Source: DASSFZ01 sp036514635 (lineage in GTDB: Bacteria > Chloroflexota > Anaerolineae > Fen-1058). From it: a DNA stretch of 31,000 bases. How positions within the stretch are numbered: position 1 is the stretch's first letter; every line of letters begins with the position of its first letter. Under the pieces are notes generated by a model. It worked only from the letters and a program-made list of their open reading frames with translations, ran no database searches and was not told the origin of the DNA. The translations under genes and the position numbers were made by a program. Below are positions 1-8,187 of this stretch, piece after piece. The stretch is taken from positions 1-31,000 of the forward strand of contig DATBWU010000329.1 in NCBI GenBank assembly GCA_036514635.1. The letters are read 5' to 3'.

Positions 1-1211
1 TTCGCAGCGGCAAGAACTCGCTCAAGTACTTCACGTTCTGGAGCGTGCACGAAGGCGGCGTGCTCCAGGCCATCGGCGGCATCGCGCCCGGAACCGTCTT
101 GCGCTTCAGCGCGTACATGCATGCCTGGTCGTCTACCGAAGGCCTGAGTGGAGAAGAGCCGTCGCCGTACAAGTCGGACGGCCAGACCAGCATGCACATG
201 AAGATCGGCATCGATCCGACCGGCGGGCGCAACCCGTGGAGCGGTGACATCGTGTGGAGCCCCGAATTCGACTCTTACGATCAATGGGGCTATTACCAAG
301 CCACAGCGACGGCGCTGTCCGACAAAGTCACCGTCTTCATCCACTCGCGCCCGGAGAAAGACCTCAAGCACAACGATCTCTACGTCGATGATACCGAGCT
401 TGTCGCGGTGACGATCCCCGGCGGAGCGCCTTCTGCGCCTGCTGCCGTCGTGACTGTATCTGCGCCGGGCAACCCGCCCCCGCCTCCCGGGCCAGGCCCG
501 ACCTCGACACCCAGACCCGACGGCGCGGTCGTTCACATCGTCCAGCCGGGCGACACGCTGTGGGGCATTTCGATCCAGTACGGCGTTGGCATGGATCAAC
601 TCTTGCGGCTCAACGGCATCCAAGAAGATACGCTATTGCAGATCGATCAGGAACTGGTCGTCTCGGTGCCGGGCACGTCCGGCCAACCGGCGCCCGAGCC
701 GACCGCGGCTCCAGAGGGAACGCCGACAGAAGCGTCACCGACCCCCACCGGAACGGAAGCCGCCGCGCCGGACTCTGGTAAACTATGCGTCCGCGCCTAC
801 AACGACGCAAATGGCGATGGCCTGTTGAGCGCCGGCGAGAACCTGGTCGGCGGCGTGGTGTTCATCGTGCAAGACGCGCGCAACGCCGTCGCCGCCACGC
901 GCACCAGCGATGGGCTGAGCGAGCCGTACTGCATCGAGCAACCGGTGGGCACGTATTCGCTGTTGATTCAAGTGCCGGCCGGCCGCACAGCCACATCGGA
1001 CACCCGGTGGGGCCTGGCTCTCGCTTCCGGGGCGCAGACTGACATCGACTTCGGCAGCCGGGCCGATTCGGGCAATGTCCCAGCGCGGGCGAGCTCTGCG
1101 GAAAACAATCCAGGCAAGGCGCTCGGCGGACTTCTCGGAATCGTGCTCATCGCGCTTGCCGGTGGTGGATTGTATTGGATCGCCAAGACGCGAGTGCGGG
1201 GAAGCGGGTAG
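1..1211 (+). CDS. LysM-containing, membrane-anchored surface protein (5' end missing)
   Basis: This is probably an exported cell-surface protein that binds envelope glycans. The frame is open to the left edge: codons from position 3 read RSGKNSLKYFTFWS and align with RSGDNSQMYFTSFG of the next gene, so the GTG at 45 is not the true start and the signal peptide lies outside the window. Visible in order: the end of a carbohydrate-binding-like beta domain (about 1-410), a Pro-rich linker, one LysM domain (about 530-655, HIVQPGDTLWGISIQYG), a Pro/Thr linker, an SdrD-B-like domain with an Asn/Asp-rich start (NDANGDGLLSAGENLVGG, about 780-1060), and a C-terminal membrane helix (LGGLLGIVLIALAGGGLYWI) with a short basic tail. 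It is the first of three tandem paralogs. Domain calls are by eye; the ligand is unknown. Confidence 0.85.
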   Translation, partial: RSGKNSLKYFTFWSVHEGGVLQAIGGIAPGTVLRFSAYMHAWSSTEGLSGEEPSPYKSDGQTSMHMKIGIDPTGGRNPWSGDIVWSPEFDSYDQWGYYQATATALSDKVTVFIHSRPEKDLKHNDLYVDDTELVAVTIPGGAPSAPAAVVTVSAPGNPPPPPGPGPTSTPRPDGAVVHIVQPGDTLWGISIQYGVGMDQLLRLNGIQEDTLLQIDQELVVSVPGTSGQPAPEPTAAPEGTPTEASPTPTGTEAAAPDSGKLCVRAYNDANGDGLLSAGENLVGGVVFIVQDARNAVAATRTSDGLSEPYCIEQPVGTYSLLIQVPAGRTATSDTRWGLALASGAQTDIDFGSRADSGNVPARASSAENNPGKALGGLLGIVLIALAGGGLYWIAKTRVRGSG

Positions 1212-1241
1212 TTGGATAGTTGGATAGTTGGATGGTTGGTT
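1212..1241. repeat. TTGGATAG/TTGGATGG short tandem repeat (family D)
   Basis: This is a quasi-tandem run of the 8-base unit TTGGATAG/TTGGATGG. It begins directly after the TAG stop codon of the upstream gene and ends one base before the next start. The same units recur at 14276-14310, between two unrelated genes, so this is a dispersed family. Confidence 0.8.
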
Positions 1242-2675
1242 ATGCGGCGAGCGCTCATTGCCTGTGGATTGGCCGTTGTGTTGATCGCGTCTCTCATGGC
1301 TTCGCCGATCCGCGCGCAATCGACCCGGCGCACGCCCACGCCGACGCCCACGCCGGAGAACCTTCTGAAGAATGGCGGTTTTGAAGGCGCTTTCACCCGA
1401 CAGTGGAACGTGGCGAACGACATCTGGGTGAACGGTCGTGTCGCCGAAGGCTGGATGGCGTGGTGGCGCGACCCCGGCGAGCCGGACAGCGAGTATCCGG
1501 GGCGATGCCCCCAAGACGATGCGGCCTGCCAGCCGTGGCACGATCCGGAGTATCGTGAGACGCGAGGCATTCCTTACACGCCGCCGCGCATTCGCAGCGG
1601 CGACAACTCGCAGATGTACTTCACATCGTTCGGCCTGCACGAAGGAGGAGTGTATCAGCGGGCCGTGGGTGTGCCGAAAGGCTGGCGCGTGACTTTCACC
1701 ATCTGGGCGCGTGCCTGGTCGAACGATACCGAAGACACAGCGGAGTCGAGCGGCCAGCCGTCGCTGAACGTGCAGGCCGGTATCGACCCGACCGGCGGTA
1801 TCGATCCCTGGGGCAGCACGGTGATCTGGAGCCAGGCCAGCGACACGCTCGACGCCTGGGTGGAGAACAGTGTGAGCGCGGTGGCGCAGTCGGATGCGGT
1901 GACGGTATTCTTCCGCAGCCGGCCCGATCGCGCGCTGAAGCATGTCGACGTCGTGGTAGATGATGCGCAGTTGATCCTGATCGGCCCGCCGCCGCCGACG
2001 CCGGTAATCATCGATTCGCCGAACAACGTGGTGGGCGCACCGACACAAGTCGCCGAAAGCGCCTCGCCGCAGATCATCATTCACATCGTCCAACCGGGCG
2101 ATACGCTGTTCGGCATCGCGCAGCAGTATCACGCCGATTTGAGCGCGATCTATGCGCTGAACGAACTGAACGAAACGTCGGTGTTGAAGATCGGGCAGGC
2201 GATCCAGGTGCCGCTGCCGATCGAGCGTCCCCCGACGCCGATCCCGACGCCGGAGCCGCCTGCGCCTCAGCCGGTCGCCGCCGGGACGCTGTGTGTGGGA
2301 GCCTTCGAGGATGTTGCGGGCGATGGGCGTTATGCCGAGGACGATACCCGTCTGCCCGATGCGGCGTTCACTATCACCGATGGGCAGGGACGCACGCTGA
2401 TCGTATCGAACACGGCGCAGTGCTTGAACGATCTGGCCGCCGGTGCGTACGTGGTCTCGGTGCAGTTGCCCGCGGGTTATCTCGCCACGACGGACACGCG
2501 CTGGGGCGTCGCGCTGGCCGGAGGTGCGCGGGTCGAGGTGGCCGCCGGCGGGCGGCGCGTCGAGCCGAATGAGCAGGCCGCGCCGGCAACGCTGCCCGGA
2601 ATCGCCATCGGCACCGGCTCGATCGTGATTTTGGCGAGTGCTGTTATAATTGCCCGCCGCCTGCGAAGGATTTGA
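1242..2675 (+). CDS. LysM-containing, membrane-anchored surface protein
   Basis: Second of three tandem paralogs, 477 residues from the ATG at 1242. An upstream in-frame TTG at 1212 would add ten residues read entirely from repeat DNA. ATG 1242 puts a clean signal peptide at the N-terminus (ALIACGLAVVLIASLMA, with a likely cut after a Pro-Ile-Arg-Ala-Gln stretch). Then come a carbohydrate-binding-like domain starting NLLKNGGFEG with several Cys and Trp, one LysM domain (IHIVQPGDTLFGIAQQYHAD, about residues 282-330), an SdrD-B-like domain (LCVGAFEDVAGDGRYAEDD), and a final membrane helix followed by ARRLRRI. There is no clear Shine-Dalgarno. The stop TGA is the first three bases of the following palindromic repeat (TGAACCGCC). 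Surface attachment is inferred from the topology. Confidence 0.9.
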   Translation: MRRALIACGLAVVLIASLMASPIRAQSTRRTPTPTPTPENLLKNGGFEGAFTRQWNVANDIWVNGRVAEGWMAWWRDPGEPDSEYPGRCPQDDAACQPWHDPEYRETRGIPYTPPRIRSGDNSQMYFTSFGLHEGGVYQRAVGVPKGWRVTFTIWARAWSNDTEDTAESSGQPSLNVQAGIDPTGGIDPWGSTVIWSQASDTLDAWVENSVSAVAQSDAVTVFFRSRPDRALKHVDVVVDDAQLILIGPPPPTPVIIDSPNNVVGAPTQVAESASPQIIIHIVQPGDTLFGIAQQYHADLSAIYALNELNETSVLKIGQAIQVPLPIERPPTPIPTPEPPAPQPVAAGTLCVGAFEDVAGDGRYAEDDTRLPDAAFTITDGQGRTLIVSNTAQCLNDLAAGAYVVSVQLPAGYLATTDTRWGVALAGGARVEVAAGGRRVEPNEQAAPATLPGIAIGTGSIVILASAVIIARRLRRI

Positions 2676-2748
2676 ACCGCCAAGGCGCCAAGAACGCGAA
2701 GAAAAACCAGGGAAGACTTGGCGCTCTTGGCGCCTTCGCGGTGAAGAC
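2675..2748. repeat. Imperfect palindrome of family A (AACCGC..AAGGCGC)
   Basis: The left arm begins AACCGCCAAGGCGCCAAGA and the right arm ends CTTGGCGCCTTCGCGGTG. The arms are near-complementary and each is built from a 7-8 base unit (AAGGCGC, AAGAACGC). The left arm overlaps the stop codon of the LysM gene. Related copies: 8000-8027, 14311-14324, 15716-15750, 16132-16177. Confidence 0.85.
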
Positions 2749-2773
2749 ATAGCACAGGTAAAAGGAGTTCGAG

Positions 2774-4216
2774 ATGCAAGTCAAGAAGACACTCGCCCTG
2801 ATCGCGCTGGCTGTCGCGCTCATGCCAACCGTTCCATCCGCCGCGCAGGAACAAAACCTGCTGGCGAACCCCGGCCTGGAGCAGCCCTACGATGACGACA
2901 AGCAGGCCAGCGGATGGGGCCGCTGGTTTGAGAACACCGGCAAAGTTGCAGGGTCGCTAGACTATGTCGTCGGCCCCACCTTTTCGGCAGAATCGAACTC
3001 GGCCATCATCCACGGCGGCGGCACGTCGCAGCACATCGGCAACAAGTACGATCCGTGGCACGCGGGCATCAAGCAGGCCGTCAACGTGCCGGCGCAGACG
3101 CCGCTGCGCTTCTGCGTGTTTGGCCGTCTCTTCGCGAACAACGAGGACTTCGAGAAGGCCAAGTCGATCGCGTCGATCAATGGGCGCATGAAGGTCGGCA
3201 TTTTCCCCAATGGCGAGACCGATTGGGACAACGGCGGTATCGTCTGGTCGCCCGAATACAATCCGCATGATGGATGGCAGCAGATTTGTGTGGAAGCGAC
3301 CTCGGGCGATGCGGGCAGGGTGACGGTGTTCACCTCGTCGAGCTATCGCGGCTTTGCGGCGTATCACCTGGACGCCTGGTGGGATGATGCCTCACTGGTG
3401 GTGACAGCTCCGCCTGCAACGACCGCGCCGATCACGGCTCCCGCCGCGCCGCCCGCTCAAGCGCCGACCGTCGGCGCGCGCAACTGCGAGACACGCCCGG
3501 ATGGGTCGGTGGTGTATGTGGTACAGAGCGGCGACACGCTCGGCGCGATCGCGATCGCCTGCGATTCGACCGTCGAAGAAATCCAGCGGCTGAATAACCT
3601 GTCGGGAACGCTGATCAATGCCGGTCAGGCGCTGATCGTCAAAGGTCCAACTGCGCCGCCGACGGCCACGCCTGAGCCTACACCGGAGGCCGCGCCGACG
3701 GTCGAGGCTTCACCCACGCCGACCGACGGCCAGGTCTGCGTGGAAGCCTTCAACGACGCGAACGCGAATCAGGCGCAGGACGTGGGCGAGCAATTGCTGG
3801 GCGGCGTGGGCTTCACGTTGTCGGACACCTCAGGTATCAGAGGCTCGTATGTCACGTCCGGGCTGGAACCTGCACCGTATTGCTTCGGCGGCTTGCAACC
3901 CGGATCGTACACGGTCGATGCGCGCCCGCCGCTGGGTGTGGCTAACACGACCGACACGCAGTGGCCCGTGGGACTGACGGCGGGCATGAAGTTCGATGTC
4001 GCCTACGGTGGATCGCGCAACGCCAGCGCGCCGAACGTTCCCGCCGTGGCGAATCCAACCGAAGAGCCACCCTCGACCAATGTGAGCGCGGCCTCGACCT
4101 CTGTGCCGGGCGCTTCGTCGGACCTGGGCCGTATCGGGATGGGGGTGTTAGGTGTGATCATCCTCCTCGGTGCGGGCTTCATGGCCGGGTTGGCGTTGAT
4201 GCGCGCGCGACGATAG
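2774..4216 (+). CDS. LysM-containing, membrane-anchored surface protein
   Basis: Third tandem paralog, 480 residues. ATG 2774 follows a good Shine-Dalgarno (AAAGGAG, 6 bases upstream). Order: signal peptide (ALIALAVALMPTVPSAAQ), carbohydrate-binding-like domain beginning NLLANPGLEQPYDD, Pro/Ala linker, one LysM (VYVVQSGDTLGAIAIACDS, about residues 248-295), Thr/Pro linker, SdrD-B-like domain (VEAFNDANANQAQDVGEQLL), a low-complexity Ser/Asn/Pro stretch and a C-terminal membrane helix (GMGVLGVIILLGAGFMAGLAL) with an Arg tail. The architecture matches the two upstream genes, but sequence divergence in the first domain suggests an old duplication with different ligands. Peptidoglycan binding through LysM is a family expectation, not shown here. 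Confidence 0.9.
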   Translation: MQVKKTLALIALAVALMPTVPSAAQEQNLLANPGLEQPYDDDKQASGWGRWFENTGKVAGSLDYVVGPTFSAESNSAIIHGGGTSQHIGNKYDPWHAGIKQAVNVPAQTPLRFCVFGRLFANNEDFEKAKSIASINGRMKVGIFPNGETDWDNGGIVWSPEYNPHDGWQQICVEATSGDAGRVTVFTSSSYRGFAAYHLDAWWDDASLVVTAPPATTAPITAPAAPPAQAPTVGARNCETRPDGSVVYVVQSGDTLGAIAIACDSTVEEIQRLNNLSGTLINAGQALIVKGPTAPPTATPEPTPEAAPTVEASPTPTDGQVCVEAFNDANANQAQDVGEQLLGGVGFTLSDTSGIRGSYVTSGLEPAPYCFGGLQPGSYTVDARPPLGVANTTDTQWPVGLTAGMKFDVAYGGSRNASAPNVPAVANPTEEPPSTNVSAASTSVPGASSDLGRIGMGVLGVIILLGAGFMAGLALMRARR

Positions 4217-4286
4217 TCAACGGATAGAAGCGGACAAACGGATGTGAGCGGATGCTTCCACTTACGGCGCGAGTACAAGTGGAAGC
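4217..4286. repeat. ACGGAT/GCGGAC repeat (family I) plus 10-bp hairpin
   Basis: Positions 4217-4255 hold unit variants CAACGGATA, AGCGGACAA, ACGGATGTG and AGCGGATGC, seen again at 18887-18974 and 21801-21830. It runs into a perfect 10-bp inverted repeat, GCTTCCACTT (4254-4263) and AAGTGGAAGC (4277-4286), with a 13-base loop. No U-tract follows, so a Rho-independent terminator is not well supported. Confidence 0.7.
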
Positions 4287-4317
4287 GGGTGCGAGATGAC
4301 TGTCCGGCCTCGATAAC

Positions 4318-7300
4318 ATGATGCCAGGGCGATTGCCGGGCGAAGATGCACAGGCGAGGAGCGCGGCGCGGCCCAACAGGGCTGCGCTGGCGCTCCTTTT
4401 GTTGGCGCTGATCGCCGCCGCGCCGCTGTGGACGGGACCGGGCCTGGTGAACACGCGCTCCGGCGGCGATAGTCCCTTCCTCTTCATCCGCCTGCATCAA
4501 CTCGTCGAGAATCTGCGCGCCGGTGTATTCCCCGCGCGCTGGATGCCGGACGCAGCTTACGGCCTGGGTTACCCCTTCTTCAACTTCTACGCCGCACTGC
4601 CCTACTACTTCGCTGCAATCTTCAACCTGCTCGGATTCGATCTGCTGGCATCGATCAAGATCGTCCAGTCATTGGGGTTCGTGTTTGCGGCGTGGGCGAT
4701 GTATGGATGGGTCAGGTCGGCATCTGGAGGTGCCTTCTACATCCAATGGGGGGCGTGGCTGGCTGCCGTCGCGTATACCTTTGTCCCGTATCATCTGGTC
4801 AACGTTTACGTGCGCGGCGACTCACTATCCGAGTTTTACGCCTTCGTGTTCTATCCGTTGATCCTGTGGGCCATCGACCGTGTCATCGATCGTCCCCGCG
4901 CCCGCTCGATGGTGTGGCTCGGCCTGGCCTACGGCGGGCTGATTCTCACACATCAAATCTCGGCGCTGATCTTCACTCCCTTCGCGCTGTTGTACATCGT
5001 GATTAGAGGTTGGAAGTTGGGGGTTGGAGGTTGGAGTGACCGCCTTCGTCATTCTGCATTCTGTATTCTGCATTCTGCATTCGCCATTCTGCTGGGCTTG
5101 CTCGTCTCCGCATGGTTCTGGCTGCCCGCGCTTGGCGAAGCGCCCCTGGTTCAACTCGATGCTCAGACGACAGGTTACTTCGACTACAACGAGCACTTTC
5201 GCTCGGCGAACCTGATTCAGTCTTCGCCCGGCTTCGACTACAACACCGAGCCGCCGCACACGCCGTTTGGGATGGGGTTAGCACAGGCCATAGCCATGTT
5301 GGCTGGTATAGTTAGTTTGTTGGCGACCCGACGGCGCGGCTCGACCGGTTGGCGTGCGTTCATTTTGATTGGGCTGGCTGTTTCAACGCTGATGATCACG
5401 CCGCTGTCGAAGCCGGTATGGGACGCGCTGCCGCTGCTGCCGCTGGTGCAGTTCCCGTGGCGCTTCCTGTCCATTCAGTCACTGTTTGCGTCGCTGGCGA
5501 TTGGCTATCTGGCGGCGTTCAATCTCACAACACGCAACACGCAATATGCTTTACGTTTCACGCCCTGGACAACGAGCCTCGCCGGACTCGCCCTCGCCGC
5601 TGCGGCGCTCCTTCCGCTGCGACCCGACTATCTGCCGATCCGCGCCGATGAAATCACGCCGCAGCGCATTCAACTCTACGAAGCGTTCACGACCAACATC
5701 GGCACGACGATCCGCGCCGAGTACCTGCCGCGCACGATGATTCCACGACCGTACACCGGCCCGGCGCTGATCGATCCGGCCGCGCCGCCGCGCGCGATTC
5801 TCGTTCGAGGCGAGGCCGAGGCGGTGCAGGATTCGCGCGGGCCAATCTCGCAAGCGTGGACGGTGCACGCCTCCGACAACGCGACCCTCGCTTTCCCCAC
5901 GTTGTACTTTCCCGGCTGGCGCGCGTCGATCGACGAGAAACCGGTCGAAGCGCGTGCCGCCGCCGACCTGGGCTACATTGAGGTTGATGTTCCGGCGGGC
6001 GACCACGCAATCGCGTTGTGGTTCGATCGCACGCTGCTGCGCGCCGGGGCAGAGACTGCTTCGCTGGTGGCAGTGGTGGTGGTCGTTGGATTGCTGGTGG
6101 GCAGAAGACGAAAGACGAAAGACGAAGGACGAGACAGCCATCCGTCCTTCGTCCTTCGTCTTTGGTCCTTCGTCACCTCCCGGCGTTACGAGATCGGGCT
6201 ACTCGCGTCAGCGGGCGTGCTCGCCGTGATCGCATCCGCATCCAACACCGTCGAAGCGCGCGATGATACGCTGTCGATGGATTTCGAGTCGAAGCCGTGG
6301 CCGCATCACGGCGCGGTCGATCTTGGCGCAGCGCGCCTGATACAGTATGAGTATGCCGATTCGCTCACGCCAGGCGAGCCGTTCACCGCTAAGTTGTTTT
6401 GGGATTCGCTGCATGTGAGCGATGCGGTCGCAACTGTAGAGATCGTCGCGCCGTCGCAGCACGCCTTCGGCGAGCCGGAGAGCATCGCAAGCGCCAGCGC
6501 CCCTATCCGCGAAGGCGAGAACACGTACACACGGGCGATTCCGGCTTCACTCTCAAGGGGCACGTATTATCTGCGAGTTGTCGTCGCCGATGCATTGGGG
6601 ACATCGCGTGCCGTGTTCCTCAAGCCGGTCTTCTGCGCCGGATCGACAGTTACGGCGAGCGCCTCAACCTGGGCGCGCATCGCCGACCAGATCGAGTTGA
6701 AAGCCGTCACGCTCAAGCACGATCAACCCGATCGCCTGACCCTCGCTTTTGATTGGACTGCGTTGAAGCCCATCGCCGCGAATTATGCCGTGTCGCTTCG
6801 ATTACAAGATGCAACTGGCCGTATGTGGCTATCCTTCGACACGCAGCCCGGCTACGGCTTCCTGCCGACCAGCGCGTGGCGGCCCGGCGAACTTCAGCAC
6901 GATGTGTACACGCTGGCACTGCCGCCGGAGCTGCCGCGCGGCGTGGTTTACACGCTCGACGTGGTGTGGTATCGGGTCGCGTCGCAGGTAGAAATTGGCC
7001 GCGTGCGCGTGCCGGGCATCGAAATCGGTTCGACGTATGGCGAGAAAGAAATAAAACCGCCGCCGCGTAACTTCATTGCGCCGCCGATGCAGCATCGCGT
7101 CGATGCGACGTTCGGCGACGCGATTCGGCTGCTGGGTTACGACCTGATGCAAGACGGCAATCGGCTGATGCTCACGCTGCACTGGCAGGCGTTGATTGAC
7201 ATCGGCACGGATTACAGATTCTTCGTCCATGTTTTCGATCCGGCTACCGAGGCTATCGCCGCGCAGGTCGATACGATGCCCGGCGGCAATGCGTATCCGA

Positions 7301-7488
7301 CGTCGCGCTGGGTGAAAGGCGAGGTCGTGTCGGAAAGCGTGGAGTTAGAGTTAGAGTCAGGGGTGTATCGAGTGGCGACGGGATGGTACGACCCAAACAG
7401 CCAGGATCGTTTATCGGCATTCGACACGGTAGGCCATCGCTATGCCGAAGATCGCGCGATCCTCGGCAGGGACATCCGTATACCCTGA
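4318..7488 (+). CDS. Very large polytopic membrane protein, GT-C / PTPS-related type
   Basis: 1056 residues. The N-terminal half resembles integral membrane proteins often named '6-pyruvoyl-tetrahydropterin synthase related' and GT-C-like glycosyltransferases: a helix (ALALLLLALIAAAPLW, about 25-40), a conserved-looking acidic/aromatic loop (GGDSPFLFIRLHQL; AAYGLGYPFFNFYAALPYYF), then many helices to about residue 430. Residues about 440-575 are an extracytoplasmic beta region, two more helices flank residues 590-645, and a long beta-rich C-terminal part follows. A role in envelope polysaccharide or lipid-linked sugar assembly is inferred only. Start: ATGs at 4318 and 4321 without a good Shine-Dalgarno; the true start is uncertain. 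Odd: three in-frame repeat insertions (5006-5091, 5526-5562, 6103-6175) lie in loops or next to helices without breaking the frame. Confidence 0.85.
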   Translation: MMPGRLPGEDAQARSAARPNRAALALLLLALIAAAPLWTGPGLVNTRSGGDSPFLFIRLHQLVENLRAGVFPARWMPDAAYGLGYPFFNFYAALPYYFAAIFNLLGFDLLASIKIVQSLGFVFAAWAMYGWVRSASGGAFYIQWGAWLAAVAYTFVPYHLVNVYVRGDSLSEFYAFVFYPLILWAIDRVIDRPRARSMVWLGLAYGGLILTHQISALIFTPFALLYIVIRGWKLGVGGWSDRLRHSAFCILHSAFAILLGLLVSAWFWLPALGEAPLVQLDAQTTGYFDYNEHFRSANLIQSSPGFDYNTEPPHTPFGMGLAQAIAMLAGIVSLLATRRRGSTGWRAFILIGLAVSTLMITPLSKPVWDALPLLPLVQFPWRFLSIQSLFASLAIGYLAAFNLTTRNTQYALRFTPWTTSLAGLALAAAALLPLRPDYLPIRADEITPQRIQLYEAFTTNIGTTIRAEYLPRTMIPRPYTGPALIDPAAPPRAILVRGEAEAVQDSRGPISQAWTVHASDNATLAFPTLYFPGWRASIDEKPVEARAAADLGYIEVDVPAGDHAIALWFDRTLLRAGAETASLVAVVVVVGLLVGRRRKTKDEGRDSHPSFVLRLWSFVTSRRYEIGLLASAGVLAVIASASNTVEARDDTLSMDFESKPWPHHGAVDLGAARLIQYEYADSLTPGEPFTAKLFWDSLHVSDAVATVEIVAPSQHAFGEPESIASASAPIREGENTYTRAIPASLSRGTYYLRVVVADALGTSRAVFLKPVFCAGSTVTASASTWARIADQIELKAVTLKHDQPDRLTLAFDWTALKPIAANYAVSLRLQDATGRMWLSFDTQPGYGFLPTSAWRPGELQHDVYTLALPPELPRGVVYTLDVVWYRVASQVEIGRVRVPGIEIGSTYGEKEIKPPPRNFIAPPMQHRVDATFGDAIRLLGYDLMQDGNRLMLTLHWQALIDIGTDYRFFVHVFDPATEAIAAQVDTMPGGNAYPTSRWVKGEVVSESVELELESGVYRVATGWYDPNSQDRLSAFDTVGHRYAEDRAILGRDIRIP
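5006..5091. repeat. In-frame GGTTGGAAG and ATTCTGC repeats (families O and F)
   Basis: Inside the large membrane protein, 5006-5036 is a run of GGTTGGAAG-like units (GGTTGGAAGTTGGGGGTTGG...) and 5049-5091 a run of ATTCTGC/ATTCTGT units. They encode KLGVGGW and then HSAFCILHSAFAIL, which continues into a membrane helix. Residues about 230-258 look foreign to the family fold. Confidence 0.8.
5526..5562. repeat. In-frame ACACGCA / TTTACGTTTCACG repeat (family H)
   Basis: ACACGCAACACGCAATATGC is followed by TTTACGTTTCACG and translates as TTRNTQYALRFT in a loop between helices of the large membrane protein. It is related to the hairpin at 23614-23675, which contains the same TTTACG/TTCACG units. 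Confidence 0.7.
6103..6175. repeat. In-frame AAGACGA palindrome (family G)
   Basis: The left arm is AAGACGA/AAGGACGA units (6105-6132) and the right arm the complementary TCCTTCGTC units (6141-6174). It is a clear inverted repeat with period-7 arms, read in frame as RRRKTKDEGRD and then HPSFVLRLWSFV. It lies exactly between two membrane helices of the large membrane protein. Confidence 0.85.
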
Positions 7489-7566
7489 TGTTATGTTCGC
7501 GCACAATCTGCCGGTCACCGACTTTCTCGATCGGCACGGCGGTAGTGGTTATCTGGTAAGTGATGC

Positions 7567-7636
7567 TCACCGCAGAGGACGCAGAGATTTTCCGCGAAAT
7601 CAGGCTCGGCGCACTCTGCGCTCTCGGCGGTGAAAC
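7567..7636. repeat. ACCGCAGAGGACGCAGAG palindrome (family A')
   Basis: The left arm is CACCGCAGAGGACGCAGAGA and the right arm GCACTCTGCGCTCTCGGCGG, near-complementary with 9-base internal periodicity. The same design recurs at 16507-16579. Confidence 0.85.
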
Positions 7637-7803
7637 CCGCTATCACTTACTTCTTTACCACTACCCGGCACGGCATCCGGCATCTGGTGAATTGGAGGCG
7701 TCGAGTGCGCGCCACCCAGGCTGCCGATTTCCGGCTCTGCAAGGTCTGGCGGGAAACACTGTTTCTTGGACGCGGATTTACTCAGAGACGTATTTTTCGC
7801 CAT
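7600..7803 (-). CDS. Possible 67-residue protein of unknown function
   Basis: On the minus strand an ATG at 7803 follows a good Shine-Dalgarno (GAGGAG, 5 bases upstream) and an AT-rich stretch that could hold a promoter. The product starts MAKNTSLSKSASKKQC and is Ser/Lys-rich, then Pro/Gly-rich. Its last residues (FHRRERRVRRA) are read from a family A' repeat arm. I recognise no family. The ribosome-binding site is the main support; it could be chance or a remnant of a longer gene truncated by the repeat. Confidence 0.3.
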   Translation of the reverse strand: MAKNTSLSKSASKKQCFPPDLAEPEIGSLGGAHSTPPIHQMPDAVPGSGKEVSDSGFHRRERRVRRA

Positions 7804-7838
7804 AATGGCTCCTCTATAAATATAACCTGGCTTCTCGC

Positions 7839-8081
7839 TTGACGATGTCACACTTGCTCTAAGCCCCGTCCTCGCGGGCGTGCCGGCCGCAGGGACGCAG
7901 TCGGCGAACAAAGTCCTTTGGCTCTTTCAGGCTAGCAGGAAAAAATAACCGCAACCCCGCACATAGCGCGGGGCAGGCGAGCGCAAAGTGTCTGGAAAAC
8001 TTGGCGTCCTTTGCGACTTCGCGGTTCAAATCCCGTAAGTGTCGGGAGAGCCTGTCCTTTCCAAAGTGTGACGTTGTCGAA
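7839..8081. repeat. Imperfect 17-base inverted repeats bounding ~240 bp
   Basis: TTGACGATGTCACACTT (7839-7855) and the reverse complement of 8065-8081 (TCGACAACGTCACACTT) match at 14 of 17 positions. The interval contains no ORF of note but a GC hairpin and a single family A arm. It could be a small non-autonomous element; no obvious target-site duplication is seen. Confidence 0.4.
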
Positions 8082-8187
8082 CCAAGTACTCCCACAATTC
8101 AGTAGTCCCGCAGTGATACCCCTGTAGCACCCTGTCAACCGCCTGATTCTAGGCGGAATGCTATGTTTTGTACCGCGAATTGAAGAC

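Noticed and set aside
783..2750. Long minus-strand open frame (655 codons) opposite the LysM genes
   Set aside because: It overlaps two well-supported plus-strand genes with signal peptides and LysM domains. The product is Arg-rich with no recognisable domain, as expected for GC-rich antisense frames.
4254..4286. Rho-independent terminator after the third LysM gene
   Set aside because: The 10-bp stem is perfect, but no U-tract follows and the sequence belongs to a repeat cluster.
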